Assembly: GCA_965230065.1 (NCBI GenBank)
Contig: OZ245942.1
Coordinates: 372,001-436,000, forward strand
Source: G965230065 sp965230065
GTDB taxonomy: Bacteria > Bacteroidota > Bacteroidia > Cytophagales > Cyclobacteriaceae
DNA: 64,000 nucleotides
Reading direction: 5' to 3'
The notes under the pieces are model-generated. The model was not told the origin of the DNA and searched no databases. It saw only the letters and a program-made list of their open reading frames with translations. How positions within the stretch are numbered: position 1 is the first letter of the stretch; every line of letters begins with the position of its first letter. Positions 17,360-26,735 of the stretch are shown one piece after another. Both the position numbers and the translations under genes were made by a program.

Positions 17360-20300
17360 AAAATTCCAAATCTTCATTATTTCTGGCTACAATCAACAGC
17401 TTTTTATCTCCTGTGGTTCGGGCTATGCCTAAATTCCTTACATCTCCTTTGATATTCAAACCCGAAACTGATAAAGCTTCAAAATCAAGTTGACTCTTAG
17501 GTTTAAGAAGCAGTCCGGTATTGGCATCATATTTTCCTTCTTCGGGTTTGGTTCCTGAAAAATTACCAGCCATTAAGAGTTCTTTTATGCCATCTTTGTC
17601 AAAATCATTATTGGAAATGGCAAAAACAGGAGAAAACTGGGCTTGCTCTGGCAACGGCTTTAGCTGATAAGAACCATCCCCATTGTTGATAATGACAGAT
17701 GTCGCAAATTGGTATGCTTTGTATTCCAGCGACTTATTGAGCTCTTCCGGAGTAAAAACTTCTTCTATTGTTTTACCCGCATAATCTTCGTAATAGTTGA
17801 ACTTCTTTTTAAGGTAGGTGAGTTGCATAACCATATCGTGCCGAAGGGCTGTAGGGTACATTGAAGTATCTTCGTAATAAGCAAATACATGGTCGAGGGT
17901 TTGGTTGTTGTCAAAGTCATTTACAAAAAGAGTAAATGGCTTGTTTTCTGAGGCTTTAAACTTTGAGTTTAGCCCCCAGTTTCCTGCTATAAAATCTATA
18001 TTTCCATCTTCGTTAACATCTGTACTTATGATGCTGTTCCACCATCCATTTGTCTTTTCCAGGCCAGGTACATTATTCAGGCGTTCAAGGTTTTGGCCAT
18101 TGTTTTTAAAGAGGGTGATGGGCAGCCACTCTCCTACTACCACCAGGTCCAGGTCATTATCATTGTCAAAGTCTACCCAATTGGCATTGGTTACCATGCC
18201 CACACTATTAAGGCGGGGAGACACCTGCATGGTTACATCTGTAAAATTACCATTTCCATCATTTTCCAGAATGTGGCTGCTGGCCGGCACCCCATATTTT
18301 TGGGGAACCGCCCTGTTCCCTACAAACAAATCGGTATCGCCATCCTGGTCATAATCAGCAGGTTTTACACACGAACCCATATTATACATCATCGGTAAAG
18401 ATTGGGGAGAAGGTTCATAAACAGGTATACCATTATTAAAGCCTTTCAACAGGTAAAGCCTGTCCTGATATTCACGTGCATTTTCACGGAATGAATTACC
18501 ACCGCTCACCACGTACAGGTCAAGGTCGTTATCACCATCAGCATCAAAAAATACGGCATCTACATCTTCATGTATTTTATCCTTTTCAAAAACTGCCACA
18601 TTTGTTGCGTTAAAGCTTCCCTGTGCATTTTGCAGATAAAGCATGCCGGCATTTTCCGAGGCACCTCCTACATAAAAATCGTCTAACCCATCATTATTTA
18701 CATCTGCTACGGTCAGTGCCGGACCTTCCCTTGATAACATGTGGTAGATGAGCCTTTCATAATTAAAGTCTACAAAGGAGTTTTCAGTATGTTTATAAGG
18801 AGGGTTGAGCTGGACTTTGGCTTTACTGAACAGGGCAGGTTGCTCAGGAGCCTGTACGTTCTGGAAAGGAACGGCATCTTCAATATTTAGCACCAGATGC
18901 CGATTGGTTTCTACTGCCGTAAGTAACTGTTTTTTGCCATACCCCCAATAAATCACCAAGCTATCCAAAATTTGGAGCGTGTCTAAACCAACAACCATAT
19001 TATAACTCATAGATGACTGAAAACCTTTGGTTGGCACATTCTCATGCATGATTACCTTACCATCAGTGTATGCACAAACCCGGGCACCTACACCAAACTT
19101 GTTACGGTCTGGCCCCTGAAACGACAGTTTCAGGTAGTTATTTCCCGTAATTTTATTAGCTTCATTTCTGTAAACAAAAAGTTCCTGGTTTACATTATTC
19201 ACAATGAGGTCCAGGTCGCCATCATTGTCTAAATCACCATAAGCAGCACCGTTTGAAAACGAAGGCTCTGCCAGCCCCCATTGCTTAGCCACATTTTCAA
19301 ATTGCAGCCCCTCCCCTTTCTTAAATAAATAATTGCTTAGTTTATTGGAAGGCATTTTATCCACCATTTTTTCAAAATCTACTGTCTCCTGTCGCATAGC
19401 CGTTAACAGGCTTTCATCGCTGGCCAGGTAATCGATAAAATCCTGGTTGGTCACATCCCGGTAAATCCCATTGCTTACGAATATTTCTTTGTGGGTGTCA
19501 TTGTCAAAATCAGCCAGCAAGGCACACCAGCTCCAATCGGTAGCATCTACATTGGCATATTGTCCGATTTCTGAGAAGTTGCCTCGCCCATTGTTAAGCT
19601 GCAATGTATTGCGCATATTCTGCTCATAATAATCATTGGCCAACTTGAGCTGCTGTACATCATAAGACTCAAAATGAGTCATGGTTTTGAGGCGATAGTC
19701 GCTTTCAGGAAGCATATCGGTAACAAAAATATCAGATAAGCCATCGTTGTTGATATCCGCAGCATCGGCACCCATAGAAAACTGACTGATGTGCCCCATT
19801 CTTTGGGTAAGTTCATCTTTAAAAGTCCCGTCCTTTTGATTAATGTACAAGTAATCTCGTTCAAAAAAATCGTTGGAGATGTAAATATCCAGCCAGCCGT
19901 CCAGGTTTACATCGGTAATGGTAACGCCCAGGCCGAAGCCAATGACACTTCCATAAATACCTGCTTGTTGGCTTACGTCTGTGAATTTTACTCCCCCCCC
20001 TTTGCCCCCCCCCGGGGGGGCAAAGGGGGGGGAATCATTGCGGTAAAGCTTATCCCCTCCGGTACTATCGCGCACATGCCTTATATTTTCCAGTCCTAAT
20101 GTAGAAACTGGGCGAAAAGAGTTATTCAGTACGTAACAGTCAAGATCACCATCCTGATCATAATCAAAAAAAACAGCATGGGTACTGAAACCTTTGTCAT
20201 CCAACCCATATTGAGCAGCACTTTCTACAAAAGAAGGAATACCCTCCTGATTCACTCCCTGATTAATAAATAGCTCATTTTCCCTTTTACCTCCTTCAAT

Positions 20301-20708
20301 ATCTCCTGAATTACACACATAAATATCCAGCCAGCCATCACCGTTCACATCAGCCATACTTACGCCGGTAGACCAAATTTTACTTCCGCCGACACCAGCT
20401 ACTGCTGTGATGTCTTCAAATGTAAAGTCTTCCTTGTTCAAATAAATTCGGTTTTCATGCAGGTTGGCCGTTAGGTAAATATCAGGAAGGCCATCATTAT
20501 TTACATCACCAATCGCTACCCCTCCGCCATTGTAATAATTTCGGTACCGAAACACATCGAAGTCTTCAGAGAGTACCAATTCGTTCTTAAAATCAATGCC
20601 GGTTTCCTCTTCAGGCATTGATGTAAATTGATGTGATATATTGCTATTTTGGCTTTTTGTACAGCCTAACAATACAATTGCCATCCACCACCATAGATAT
20701 TTTCGCAT
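17349..20708 (-). CDS. FG-GAP/VCBS repeat lipoprotein with ASPIC/UnbV domain (first copy)
   Basis: 1,119 residues from ATG 20708, with a lipoprotein signal MAIVLLGC. It has the same domain order as its downstream paralogue: FG-GAP blades (DVNNDGLPDIYL, DVNGDGWLDIYV, DFDNDTHKEIFV), an ASPIC/UnbV domain near the middle (NKFGVGARVCAYTDGKV ... KGFQSSMSY), then more FG-GAP blades. Between RND and VKFTDVS the protein carries an extra SPPFAPPGGGKGGG stretch encoded by a 40-bp C/G-run palindrome that is absent from the paralogue. The two genes overlap by 11 bp, so they are translated together. It lies 104 bp downstream of susD behind a stem-loop. Confidence 0.88.
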   Translation of the reverse strand: MRKYLWWWMAIVLLGCTKSQNSNISHQFTSMPEEETGIDFKNELVLSEDFDVFRYRNYYNGGGVAIGDVNNDGLPDIYLTANLHENRIYLNKEDFTFEDITAVAGVGGSKIWSTGVSMADVNGDGWLDIYVCNSGDIEGGKRENELFINQGVNQEGIPSFVESAAQYGLDDKGFSTHAVFFDYDQDGDLDCYVLNNSFRPVSTLGLENIRHVRDSTGGDKLYRNDSPPFAPPGGGKGGGVKFTDVSQQAGIYGSVIGFGLGVTITDVNLDGWLDIYISNDFFERDYLYINQKDGTFKDELTQRMGHISQFSMGADAADINNDGLSDIFVTDMLPESDYRLKTMTHFESYDVQQLKLANDYYEQNMRNTLQLNNGRGNFSEIGQYANVDATDWSWCALLADFDNDTHKEIFVSNGIYRDVTNQDFIDYLASDESLLTAMRQETVDFEKMVDKMPSNKLSNYLFKKGEGLQFENVAKQWGLAEPSFSNGAAYGDLDNDGDLDLIVNNVNQELFVYRNEANKITGNNYLKLSFQGPDRNKFGVGARVCAYTDGKVIMHENVPTKGFQSSMSYNMVVGLDTLQILDSLVIYWGYGKKQLLTAVETNRHLVLNIEDAVPFQNVQAPEQPALFSKAKVQLNPPYKHTENSFVDFNYERLIYHMLSREGPALTVADVNNDGLDDFYVGGASENAGMLYLQNAQGSFNATNVAVFEKDKIHEDVDAVFFDADGDNDLDLYVVSGGNSFRENAREYQDRLYLLKGFNNGIPVYEPSPQSLPMMYNMGSCVKPADYDQDGDTDLFVGNRAVPQKYGVPASSHILENDGNGNFTDVTMQVSPRLNSVGMVTNANWVDFDNDNDLDLVVVGEWLPITLFKNNGQNLERLNNVPGLEKTNGWWNSIISTDVNEDGNIDFIAGNWGLNSKFKASENKPFTLFVNDFDNNQTLDHVFAYYEDTSMYPTALRHDMVMQLTYLKKKFNYYEDYAGKTIEEVFTPEELNKSLEYKAYQFATSVIINNGDGSYQLKPLPEQAQFSPVFAISNNDFDKDGIKELLMAGNFSGTKPEEGKYDANTGLLLKPKSQLDFEALSVSGLNIKGDVRNLGIARTTGDKKLLIVARNNEDLEFYEY
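19993..20032. repeat. 40-bp C/G-run palindrome inserted in frame
   Basis: Eight C, TTTG, nine C, seven G, CAAA, eight G: a near-perfect inverted repeat inside the FG-GAP gene. On the coding strand it reads without a stop and encodes roughly PPFAPPGGGKGGG. The paralogue at the same place goes straight from RNDNGKFIDIT, so the element is an insertion. The G-runs could form a quadruplex or hairpin and may be hard to sequence. Confidence 0.85.
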
Positions 20709-20755
20709 ATATCTAAAATTAAGCCCTGCCTGCAAATAAAGAAAAAACTAAAAGA

Positions 20756-20786
20756 AAACAAGTAGCCCTTTTGAAGCTACTTGTTT
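20756..20786 (-). terminator. Stem-loop between susD and the FG-GAP genes
   Basis: An 11-bp stem (AAACAAGTAGC and complement) with a 9-nt loop, followed on the minus strand by a U-rich stretch (TTTTCTTTTAGTTTTTTC). It could be a partial terminator that lowers expression of the downstream lipoprotein genes relative to susCD. Confidence 0.5.
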
Positions 20787-20812
20787 ACAAAAATTATAAA
20801 ATGAATTGTTGA

Positions 20813-22324
20813 TTAATACCCTGGATTCTGCACCAGGTTAGGGTTAGAGTCTATCGCCTGCTGTGGTATAGGGAACAAGACACGGAAAGGGTCAGTAACG
20901 GTTTTCTCGTGCCAGGTAGTGGTAAAAGTACCAAACCTGACCTGGTCTGTCCTTCTGATGCCTTCCCAATACAATTCCCTGCCTCGCTCGTCAAGTAGGG
21001 CTGCATCATCCAAGCTTCCCAAAGCACTTGCTCCTCTCGCTGCCCTAAGTTCATTCACCATAGTCAATGCTTCACCAGAATTGCCCATTCTCATCAAAGC
21101 CTCGGCTTTCATCAGGAACACATCTCCATAACGGAAAAATATATACAGTCCGTGGTCATCAGGGTGGTATTTGATAGCCCGGATACCTGTGCCAGTAGGC
21201 GCGCCTGAGAGCCTGATTTCCGGGGTAAATGAAAGCGGAATTTGTGTTCTGTCATCAATAATCATTTCTCCATCATCATTATACTGTTGCCCAATCAGGA
21301 AGCCTTTTCCGATACCTGAGAATTCACTTCCATCCGGAGTGGCCGAAACACCTTTGCGCACATCACCATCCTCAAATTTATTATAAAAATCGGCAAGGGT
21401 TGTAAAACCATTCCATCCACTCGGATTTTGGTTGTAGTGCAGCGTCATCATCCAGCGGTTTTGAGGAGTACCACCCGATGTCGCAAAAATAATCTCACTA
21501 TCTGCCAGCGGGGTGAAGTTAGAAAAATACTCATCTTCTAAAGCATATCCGGCGGAAGTTACTGCATCGGCATGTTCTATCACTTTCTGCATATCCGCAT
21601 TGTCAAAAGTGAAGATAATCTCACCGCTTTCTGATATATCGGTAGATGTATATACTGCTTTATTCAAATATAACCTTGCCAGTAAAGTATTTGCTGCTGC
21701 TTTAGAAGCTTTTGTATTGGTAGGAGAAGGCCCCAATTCCGGTAAATCGGGTAAGGCTTCAGTCAAATCATTGATAATAAAGTCAAAGGCCTCGGCTCGT
21801 GTAAATACTCTTGGGTCGACATTCACACCTTCATCGACTTCCCTGAAGGGCACCTGGCCAAACAAATCCATTACCTGCCACATAAAGAACGCCCTCAGGA
21901 ACTTAGCTTCCGCAGCCTGTTGTGCATTCGGGTTAGATGCCAATACCTGGTTCGTCTTGAAAGAGCGTTCATTCAATTGGTTCCATGCATCCCTGATTGA
22001 CGCGTGGGTAGGGTCCCAGGTATGGGCATGCAGGGTGCGCCATACTCCGTTATCACTCCAGTCTACCCCACGAGTAGGCGGAATCAACTCATCTGAAGTA
22101 TGCGTAAATAGGGCATACGTATTATTTTGATCCGTAAGTGCGCCCATATCAGCTGTATAAAGTGCTTCCAGCAGGGCTGCAGGGTCACCGGCAGTAAAAC
22201 CACCGTCCGATCCACTCACTACAATAGAATCTACTTCATCTACCTCTAAATCGGTACAGGCTGGAACAATTAAAATACCCAGCAGTACGTACATAAGATT
22301 TTTTATTATATTATGATACTTCAT
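20813..22324 (-). CDS. SusD/RagB-family nutrient-binding outer-membrane lipoprotein
   Basis: 503 residues, lipoprotein signal (LLGILIVPACTD). It has the SusD fold: N-terminal TPR-like helices (AAEAKFLRAFFMWQVMDLFG, the classic YYFRALAYFYLVRLFG-type motif), KAAANTLLARLYLNKAVY, and the C-terminal ALTMVNELRAARGA and LLDERGRELYWEGIRRTD segments. It caps the SusC porin on the cell surface and delivers a ligand, probably an oligosaccharide or peptide. The gap to susC is 18 bp, so they are co-transcribed. The substrate cannot be deduced because no glycosidase is encoded in the operon. Confidence 0.95.
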   Translation of the reverse strand: MKYHNIIKNLMYVLLGILIVPACTDLEVDEVDSIVVSGSDGGFTAGDPAALLEALYTADMGALTDQNNTYALFTHTSDELIPPTRGVDWSDNGVWRTLHAHTWDPTHASIRDAWNQLNERSFKTNQVLASNPNAQQAAEAKFLRAFFMWQVMDLFGQVPFREVDEGVNVDPRVFTRAEAFDFIINDLTEALPDLPELGPSPTNTKASKAAANTLLARLYLNKAVYTSTDISESGEIIFTFDNADMQKVIEHADAVTSAGYALEDEYFSNFTPLADSEIIFATSGGTPQNRWMMTLHYNQNPSGWNGFTTLADFYNKFEDGDVRKGVSATPDGSEFSGIGKGFLIGQQYNDDGEMIIDDRTQIPLSFTPEIRLSGAPTGTGIRAIKYHPDDHGLYIFFRYGDVFLMKAEALMRMGNSGEALTMVNELRAARGASALGSLDDAALLDERGRELYWEGIRRTDQVRFGTFTTTWHEKTVTDPFRVLFPIPQQAIDSNPNLVQNPGY

Positions 22325-22342
22325 TGCTATATCATTTTTGAG

Positions 22343-25300
22343 TTAAAAAGAAATATTCGCACCGAACGAAATGGTTCTCGCTCTTGGGTAAGTGGTGTAA
22401 TCGATGCCAAAGGAGGGCACACCGTCAATCTCTTTGTTCACGTCAACCTCCGGGTCCTGCCCGCTGTAATTGGTAATTACAAACAAGTTTTGACCAGTTA
22501 GGTAGAGGCGCACGGAAGAGATAAAGTTTACATTCGGGAAAATATTATATCCCAGGGTCGCATTTTGCAGCCTTACAAAGCCTGCTTTCTCAAGAAAGCG
22601 AGTGGATACATCCGGCGCATTCAGGTTTGATTCCCCGTTGCCTACCACATCCCGGGTTACATTCCTTCCATTGGCCAGCGAACCTGCGGTAAAAAAAGCA
22701 TTGGCCGTATTACTATACACCGAATGACCGAATTGCCCGGCAAAAAAGATGTTCAAATCAAAATTGCCCAGTTTAAAAGAATTGTTTAACCCCACATTCC
22801 AGTATGGCAAAGGGCTATCACCTGTAAACTTCTGAAAGTCACCCTCCGCATACTCTGAAATTCCTTCCTCATCAAAACCAATAAATTCCCGAAGGAAATA
22901 AGCGAATAATGGCTGCCCCTCCGCAATACGCTGAGAGAAAGCACCTGTAAGCCCTTGTCCGTCGATGTCACCTGTATTGATCAAACCATCAAAGTTTTGG
23001 ACTTCATTTTCATTATAGGCAACATTACCGGTAATGTCCCACGAAAAGTTGTCCTGATCAATAGCTATACCATTCAATGAAAGCTCAACGCCCTGGTTAA
23101 TTACATCTGCATCCAGATTAGTCCACACAAATTCATTCACAGCCGGTTGGGCACTCGTAATCTGAATCAATAAATCATTGGTGTTTTTCCTGTAAAAATC
23201 TAAAGTACCTGTCAAGCGATTGTTCAGAAATCCATAGTCAACCCCAATGTTAATCTGTGCTGTAGATTCCCATTTCAGGTCTGGATTGGCAAAAGCTACT
23301 GTACCCAAACCACCTCCGGTAATATCCCCTCCTTCGTTTATGTCCCAATTATCGTATCGTTGACGTTCCTGATATAGATTGTGGGGAATCTCCTGGTTAC
23401 CGGTAATGCCGTAACCTAACCTAATGCCTAAATCTGTGAATAAATCGGGCACAAAAACTTCGTCAGACACCCTCCATTTGAATGCAAAAGAGGGAAAATA
23501 ACCATATTTATTATCACCTCCGAAACGGGTGGAACCATCGGCCCGGATGGTACCGGTGAAAATATATTTGTCCAGAATATTGAAATTGACCCGGCCGAAA
23601 AATGATTGTAATTCGTCTGTTCTTCGTGAAGAGTTTCTGGCCACCACAGAATTTTGCAATACGCCATCTGAATCTTCAGTCTCAACAGAAGCAAAGTTGT
23701 TGATCATAATATCCAGATCACTGGTCCTGAAGTTTACCATCTCAAAGTTTCTGTCTTTAAAACCAAAGCTTTGGTAGGAATATCCGGCCAGTGCTGTAAG
23801 CGATGTATTCCCAATATCTTTGGTATAGGTAAAGTAATTTTCCCAAAGGCGGTTATCAATTTCCACATCATTGAGAAAAAGTCTTCCCTTGTCAATAATA
23901 CCAGCCATATTCAAATCCCTGGAATAAGCATCCGTTCTATTAGAAAAGGAGCGATCGAGACCCACCACTGTTTTGAAAGTTAGCCCCTCTGTAATGGTGA
24001 GTTCACCAGAAAGGTTACCCAAAACCCTGAGGGTATTGACAAAACCTCTGTGTAATTCTACAATGGCCCTGGGGTTGATCTCGGTTTGGCTGGGTTGTAC
24101 TAAATCACCATCCGAATCCCTAACCGGATAAGTAGGTGCAAACTTTAAGATAGCGCCCATCAAATCTCCTCTGAATCCCGAATTTCGGGTAACTGGCACC
24201 ACCTCGTCACGGGTATCGGCAACGGTAAACTGGGTTGATATTTTCAGACGGTCGTCTATGAATGACTTGGAACCATTGAAGCGGGCTGTTACCCTTTTGA
24301 GGGCACTTTCATCAATAACGCCCTCCTGGTCAAAGTAGGAAAGAGTAAACAGGTAGTCTCCATCATCACCTCCTCCTCCGTACGACATGTTATAGTTTTG
24401 GGTAAGGGCTGTACGGTACATTTCATCCTGCCAGTCGGTGTTTCCTCCCCGATCAAAAGTATTCGCTGCATCCTGACCATTAAATTGGGTGTAGGCAGAA
24501 AGAAATTGCTCCCTGTTTAATAAATCGTACTGATTTGCCACTGTAGAAACACCTCCTGAAATAGAAACGTCCAGGGTCCCTTCCCCTTTTGTACCACTCT
24601 TAGTAGTAATGAGTACTACGCCATTGGCACCCCGGGAACCATAAATGGCCGTAGCCGACGCATCCTTCAAAATATCGATGCTGGCAATGTCATTGGGGTT
24701 CAGAAAATTCAGAGGGTTTCTGGGAGAACTCTCGCCAAATCCTGAGTTGGTTCCACTCGATTGTGTATTATCATTGCTTAACGGAACCCCATCTACTACG
24801 AACAAAGGGCCGTTACCACTACGCACTGAGGATGTACCTCGGATACGTACATTTACTCCTGCGCCGGGTTCCCCACTGGCAGTAGTAATCTGCACCCCGG
24901 CTGTTTTTCCCTGGATCAACTCCTCCGGGGAGGCAATTACCCCCTGGTTAAAATCTTCGGCTTTAACAGAAGCAACCGCACCTGTAGCATCTCTCTTCTC
25001 CTGTGTTCCATAGCCTACCACCACAATCTCACTCAAAGATTGTATATCTTCCGCCATCTCAATGTCAATGGTAGTACGGTTGCCAATGGTTACTTCCTGG
25101 TTTTGATATCCGATAGACGAAAAAACTAGGACATCGTATCCCTCGGGCACGGTTAACCGATAATTACCCTCGAGGTCTGTTACGGTACCTGTGGTCGTGC
25201 CTTTTACCAGTACGTTTACTCCCGGTAACTCCCCTTCTCCGACTGCGGTAACTTTCCCCGAAACAGTCCTTTCCTGCGCATAAACGCTACTTACCATTAC

Positions 25301-25351
25301 ACAAGCAAGAAATAGCATAAATGCCAATCTAAAGCGCGTAGAAATTCTCAT
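22343..25351 (-). CDS. SusC/RagA-family TonB-dependent outer-membrane transporter
   Basis: 1,002 residues. A signal peptide ends ...VSSVYAQ, followed by a carboxypeptidase-regulatory-like domain (about 30-105, VTDLEGNYRLTVPEG), the plug domain (VVVGYGTQEKRDATGAVASV, then IRGTSSVRSGNGPLFVVDGV) and a 22-strand barrel ending in an aromatic residue (ISFGANISF). It imports a ligand across the outer membrane using TonB energy. It is the first gene of the leftward operon susC-susD-FGGAP1-FGGAP2-lipoprotein. No anti-sigma/ECF pair is adjacent; control is more likely through the promoter and the LacI-type operator upstream. Confidence 0.95.
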   Translation of the reverse strand: MRISTRFRLAFMLFLACVMVSSVYAQERTVSGKVTAVGEGELPGVNVLVKGTTTGTVTDLEGNYRLTVPEGYDVLVFSSIGYQNQEVTIGNRTTIDIEMAEDIQSLSEIVVVGYGTQEKRDATGAVASVKAEDFNQGVIASPEELIQGKTAGVQITTASGEPGAGVNVRIRGTSSVRSGNGPLFVVDGVPLSNDNTQSSGTNSGFGESSPRNPLNFLNPNDIASIDILKDASATAIYGSRGANGVVLITTKSGTKGEGTLDVSISGGVSTVANQYDLLNREQFLSAYTQFNGQDAANTFDRGGNTDWQDEMYRTALTQNYNMSYGGGGDDGDYLFTLSYFDQEGVIDESALKRVTARFNGSKSFIDDRLKISTQFTVADTRDEVVPVTRNSGFRGDLMGAILKFAPTYPVRDSDGDLVQPSQTEINPRAIVELHRGFVNTLRVLGNLSGELTITEGLTFKTVVGLDRSFSNRTDAYSRDLNMAGIIDKGRLFLNDVEIDNRLWENYFTYTKDIGNTSLTALAGYSYQSFGFKDRNFEMVNFRTSDLDIMINNFASVETEDSDGVLQNSVVARNSSRRTDELQSFFGRVNFNILDKYIFTGTIRADGSTRFGGDNKYGYFPSFAFKWRVSDEVFVPDLFTDLGIRLGYGITGNQEIPHNLYQERQRYDNWDINEGGDITGGGLGTVAFANPDLKWESTAQINIGVDYGFLNNRLTGTLDFYRKNTNDLLIQITSAQPAVNEFVWTNLDADVINQGVELSLNGIAIDQDNFSWDITGNVAYNENEVQNFDGLINTGDIDGQGLTGAFSQRIAEGQPLFAYFLREFIGFDEEGISEYAEGDFQKFTGDSPLPYWNVGLNNSFKLGNFDLNIFFAGQFGHSVYSNTANAFFTAGSLANGRNVTRDVVGNGESNLNAPDVSTRFLEKAGFVRLQNATLGYNIFPNVNFISSVRLYLTGQNLFVITNYSGQDPEVDVNKEIDGVPSFGIDYTTYPRARTISFGANISF

Positions 25352-25426
25352 AAGTAATTGATTTGGTTATGGTAAAATATCAACTCATAATTTAAATATA
25401 TTTTTAATATAAATGTAATTAACAAA

Positions 25427-25456
25427 CAAAACTATATATTAATTTTTTCAACTCAA
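25427..25456 (-). promoter_or_regulatory. Bacteroidota promoter of the susC operon
   Basis: On the minus strand TTG (25454-25456) is followed after exactly 19 bp by TAGTTTTG (25427-25434), matching the TTG-N19-TAnnTTTG consensus. This gives a 5' leader of about 70 nt before the susC ATG. Confidence 0.6.
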
Positions 25457-25588
25457 TAATATTATAGCGAATAATTACAATATTCCAAATATTATAGATG
25501 AAAAAATATTAGCCTTTTTCTTGAATACTTGAAAACTATTCCTTGTTAAGGATGTAAATATTTTAAATATACTAAGTATTTTTTGTGT

Positions 25589-25610
25589 GAAATGCAAACG
25601 ATTGCATTTC
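25589..25610. promoter_or_regulatory. LacI-family-type palindromic operator upstream of susC
   Basis: The 22-bp sequence has perfect 9-bp arms (GAAATGCAA and TTGCATTTC) around ACGA. Its core TGCAAACGATTGCA matches the TGnAAnCGnTTnCA style of LacI/CcpA-family operators. It lies about 130 bp upstream of the -33 box, in the otherwise gene-free AT-rich gap 25352-25777. No LacI-family gene is in the window, so the regulator would be encoded elsewhere. Confidence 0.5.
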
Positions 25611-25777
25611 AAAAAAAACAGAAATATTCCTTATCCAGGCATAGTTCTTACATGTAAATACAGCTATTAAAGTAAATTGTTTGAAAAAAGTTGTCTGCAA
25701 AAGGACAAAGAAGAGATTACAGTAGCGGGAGGCAGCACAGCAGGCAACATGTTATTTTGACTACCGCTGCCTACTAA

Positions 25778-26569
25778 TTAACTCCAATATTGATTGATTA
25801 CATCTTTCATTTCCTCATGAACAGCTCCGGCTGCAATAATTTCGCCCCCAAAAAGATAGTTGCTGCCCCCATCAAAGGTGGAGGCTTTTCCACCGGCTTG
25901 TTGTATGATGAATGCCCCGGCGGCCACATCCCAGGGCTTGAGGCTGAACTCAAAAAATCCTTCGAACCTGCCACAAGCGACATATGCTAAATCTATGGCG
26001 GCACTGCCCATGCGGCGCAATCCGTGGGTATCTTTCATCAGTACTCCCATCACTTTCAGGTAATCATTGATTTTGTGCATGCTGCGGTGGGGAAAGCCCG
26101 TTGCCAGCAAACTTTCACTGAGAGAACTTACAGATGAAACACGAATTTCTTCTTCATTGAGGTAGGCTTTTCCACCTCTAATTGCATGGAAGCACTCGTT
26201 ACGGTTGGGGTCGTGTACTACTCCGGCAATTACCTGCTCATGTTCAATAAGTGCTACACTGATGCAAAAGATGGGAAGTCCGTGCAAAAAGTTGGTAGTG
26301 CCATCCACAGGGTCAATCACCCAATTGTATTTTTCTTTGCGGCCAATTTCGGTGGTGCCTTCTTCGGTAATGAACCCGGCCTTGGGCAGTATTTCGTGCA
26401 GCCCGGCCACCAGCTTCTTTTCCGATTCCTTGTCTACATACGATACCAGATCGTTTTTTCCTTTATATTCAATTACATCAGCAGTGATTTTTTTCTTTTC
26501 TTCCAGAATGAAAATACCGGTTTGTTTGATGAGTTGTATGGCTTGTTGTTGTATGTTTTCTAAATTCAT
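25778..26569 (-). CDS. Inositol monophosphatase family protein
   Basis: 263 residues, Mg-dependent phosphatase of the FIG superfamily (SuhB-like). Metal and phosphate motifs are complete: EEGTTEIG (Glu of the first site), VIDPVDGTTNFLHGLP (about 85-100) and the C-terminal KPWDVAAGAFIIQQAGG. It is cytoplasmic; the substrate may be myo-inositol-1-phosphate or another sugar phosphate. It is followed 159 bp downstream of its start by lnt on the same strand, with AT-rich repeat sequence between. Confidence 0.92.
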   Translation of the reverse strand: MNLENIQQQAIQLIKQTGIFILEEKKKITADVIEYKGKNDLVSYVDKESEKKLVAGLHEILPKAGFITEEGTTEIGRKEKYNWVIDPVDGTTNFLHGLPIFCISVALIEHEQVIAGVVHDPNRNECFHAIRGGKAYLNEEEIRVSSVSSLSESLLATGFPHRSMHKINDYLKVMGVLMKDTHGLRRMGSAAIDLAYVACGRFEGFFEFSLKPWDVAAGAFIIQQAGGKASTFDGGSNYLFGGEIIAAGAVHEEMKDVINQYWS

Positions 26570-26585
26570 AACATGGGAAATTTCT

Positions 26586-26735
26586 AAATCCTAATCTCAA
26601 AGCTCTAAATAAATTTAAATTGTCCAAATATAAAACTCAAAATACTCATCAAAACATATTGCATAGTTTTGAATTTTAAGGCTTTGAATTTTGAAATTGT
26701 TTAGGATTTCGAGATTAGTGCTTAGGACTTAATGT
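26586..26735. repeat. AT-rich intergenic inverted repeat
   Basis: The ends of this gap carry imperfect inverted arms (CTAAATCCTAATCTCAAAGC near 26583-26602, and TTAGGATTTCGAGATTAG near 26701-26718). A related sequence (TTTAGGATTTAGAGCTTTG) occurs at 52932-52950. It may be a dispersed non-coding repeat; it overlaps the last codons of lnt by a few bases. Confidence 0.4.
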
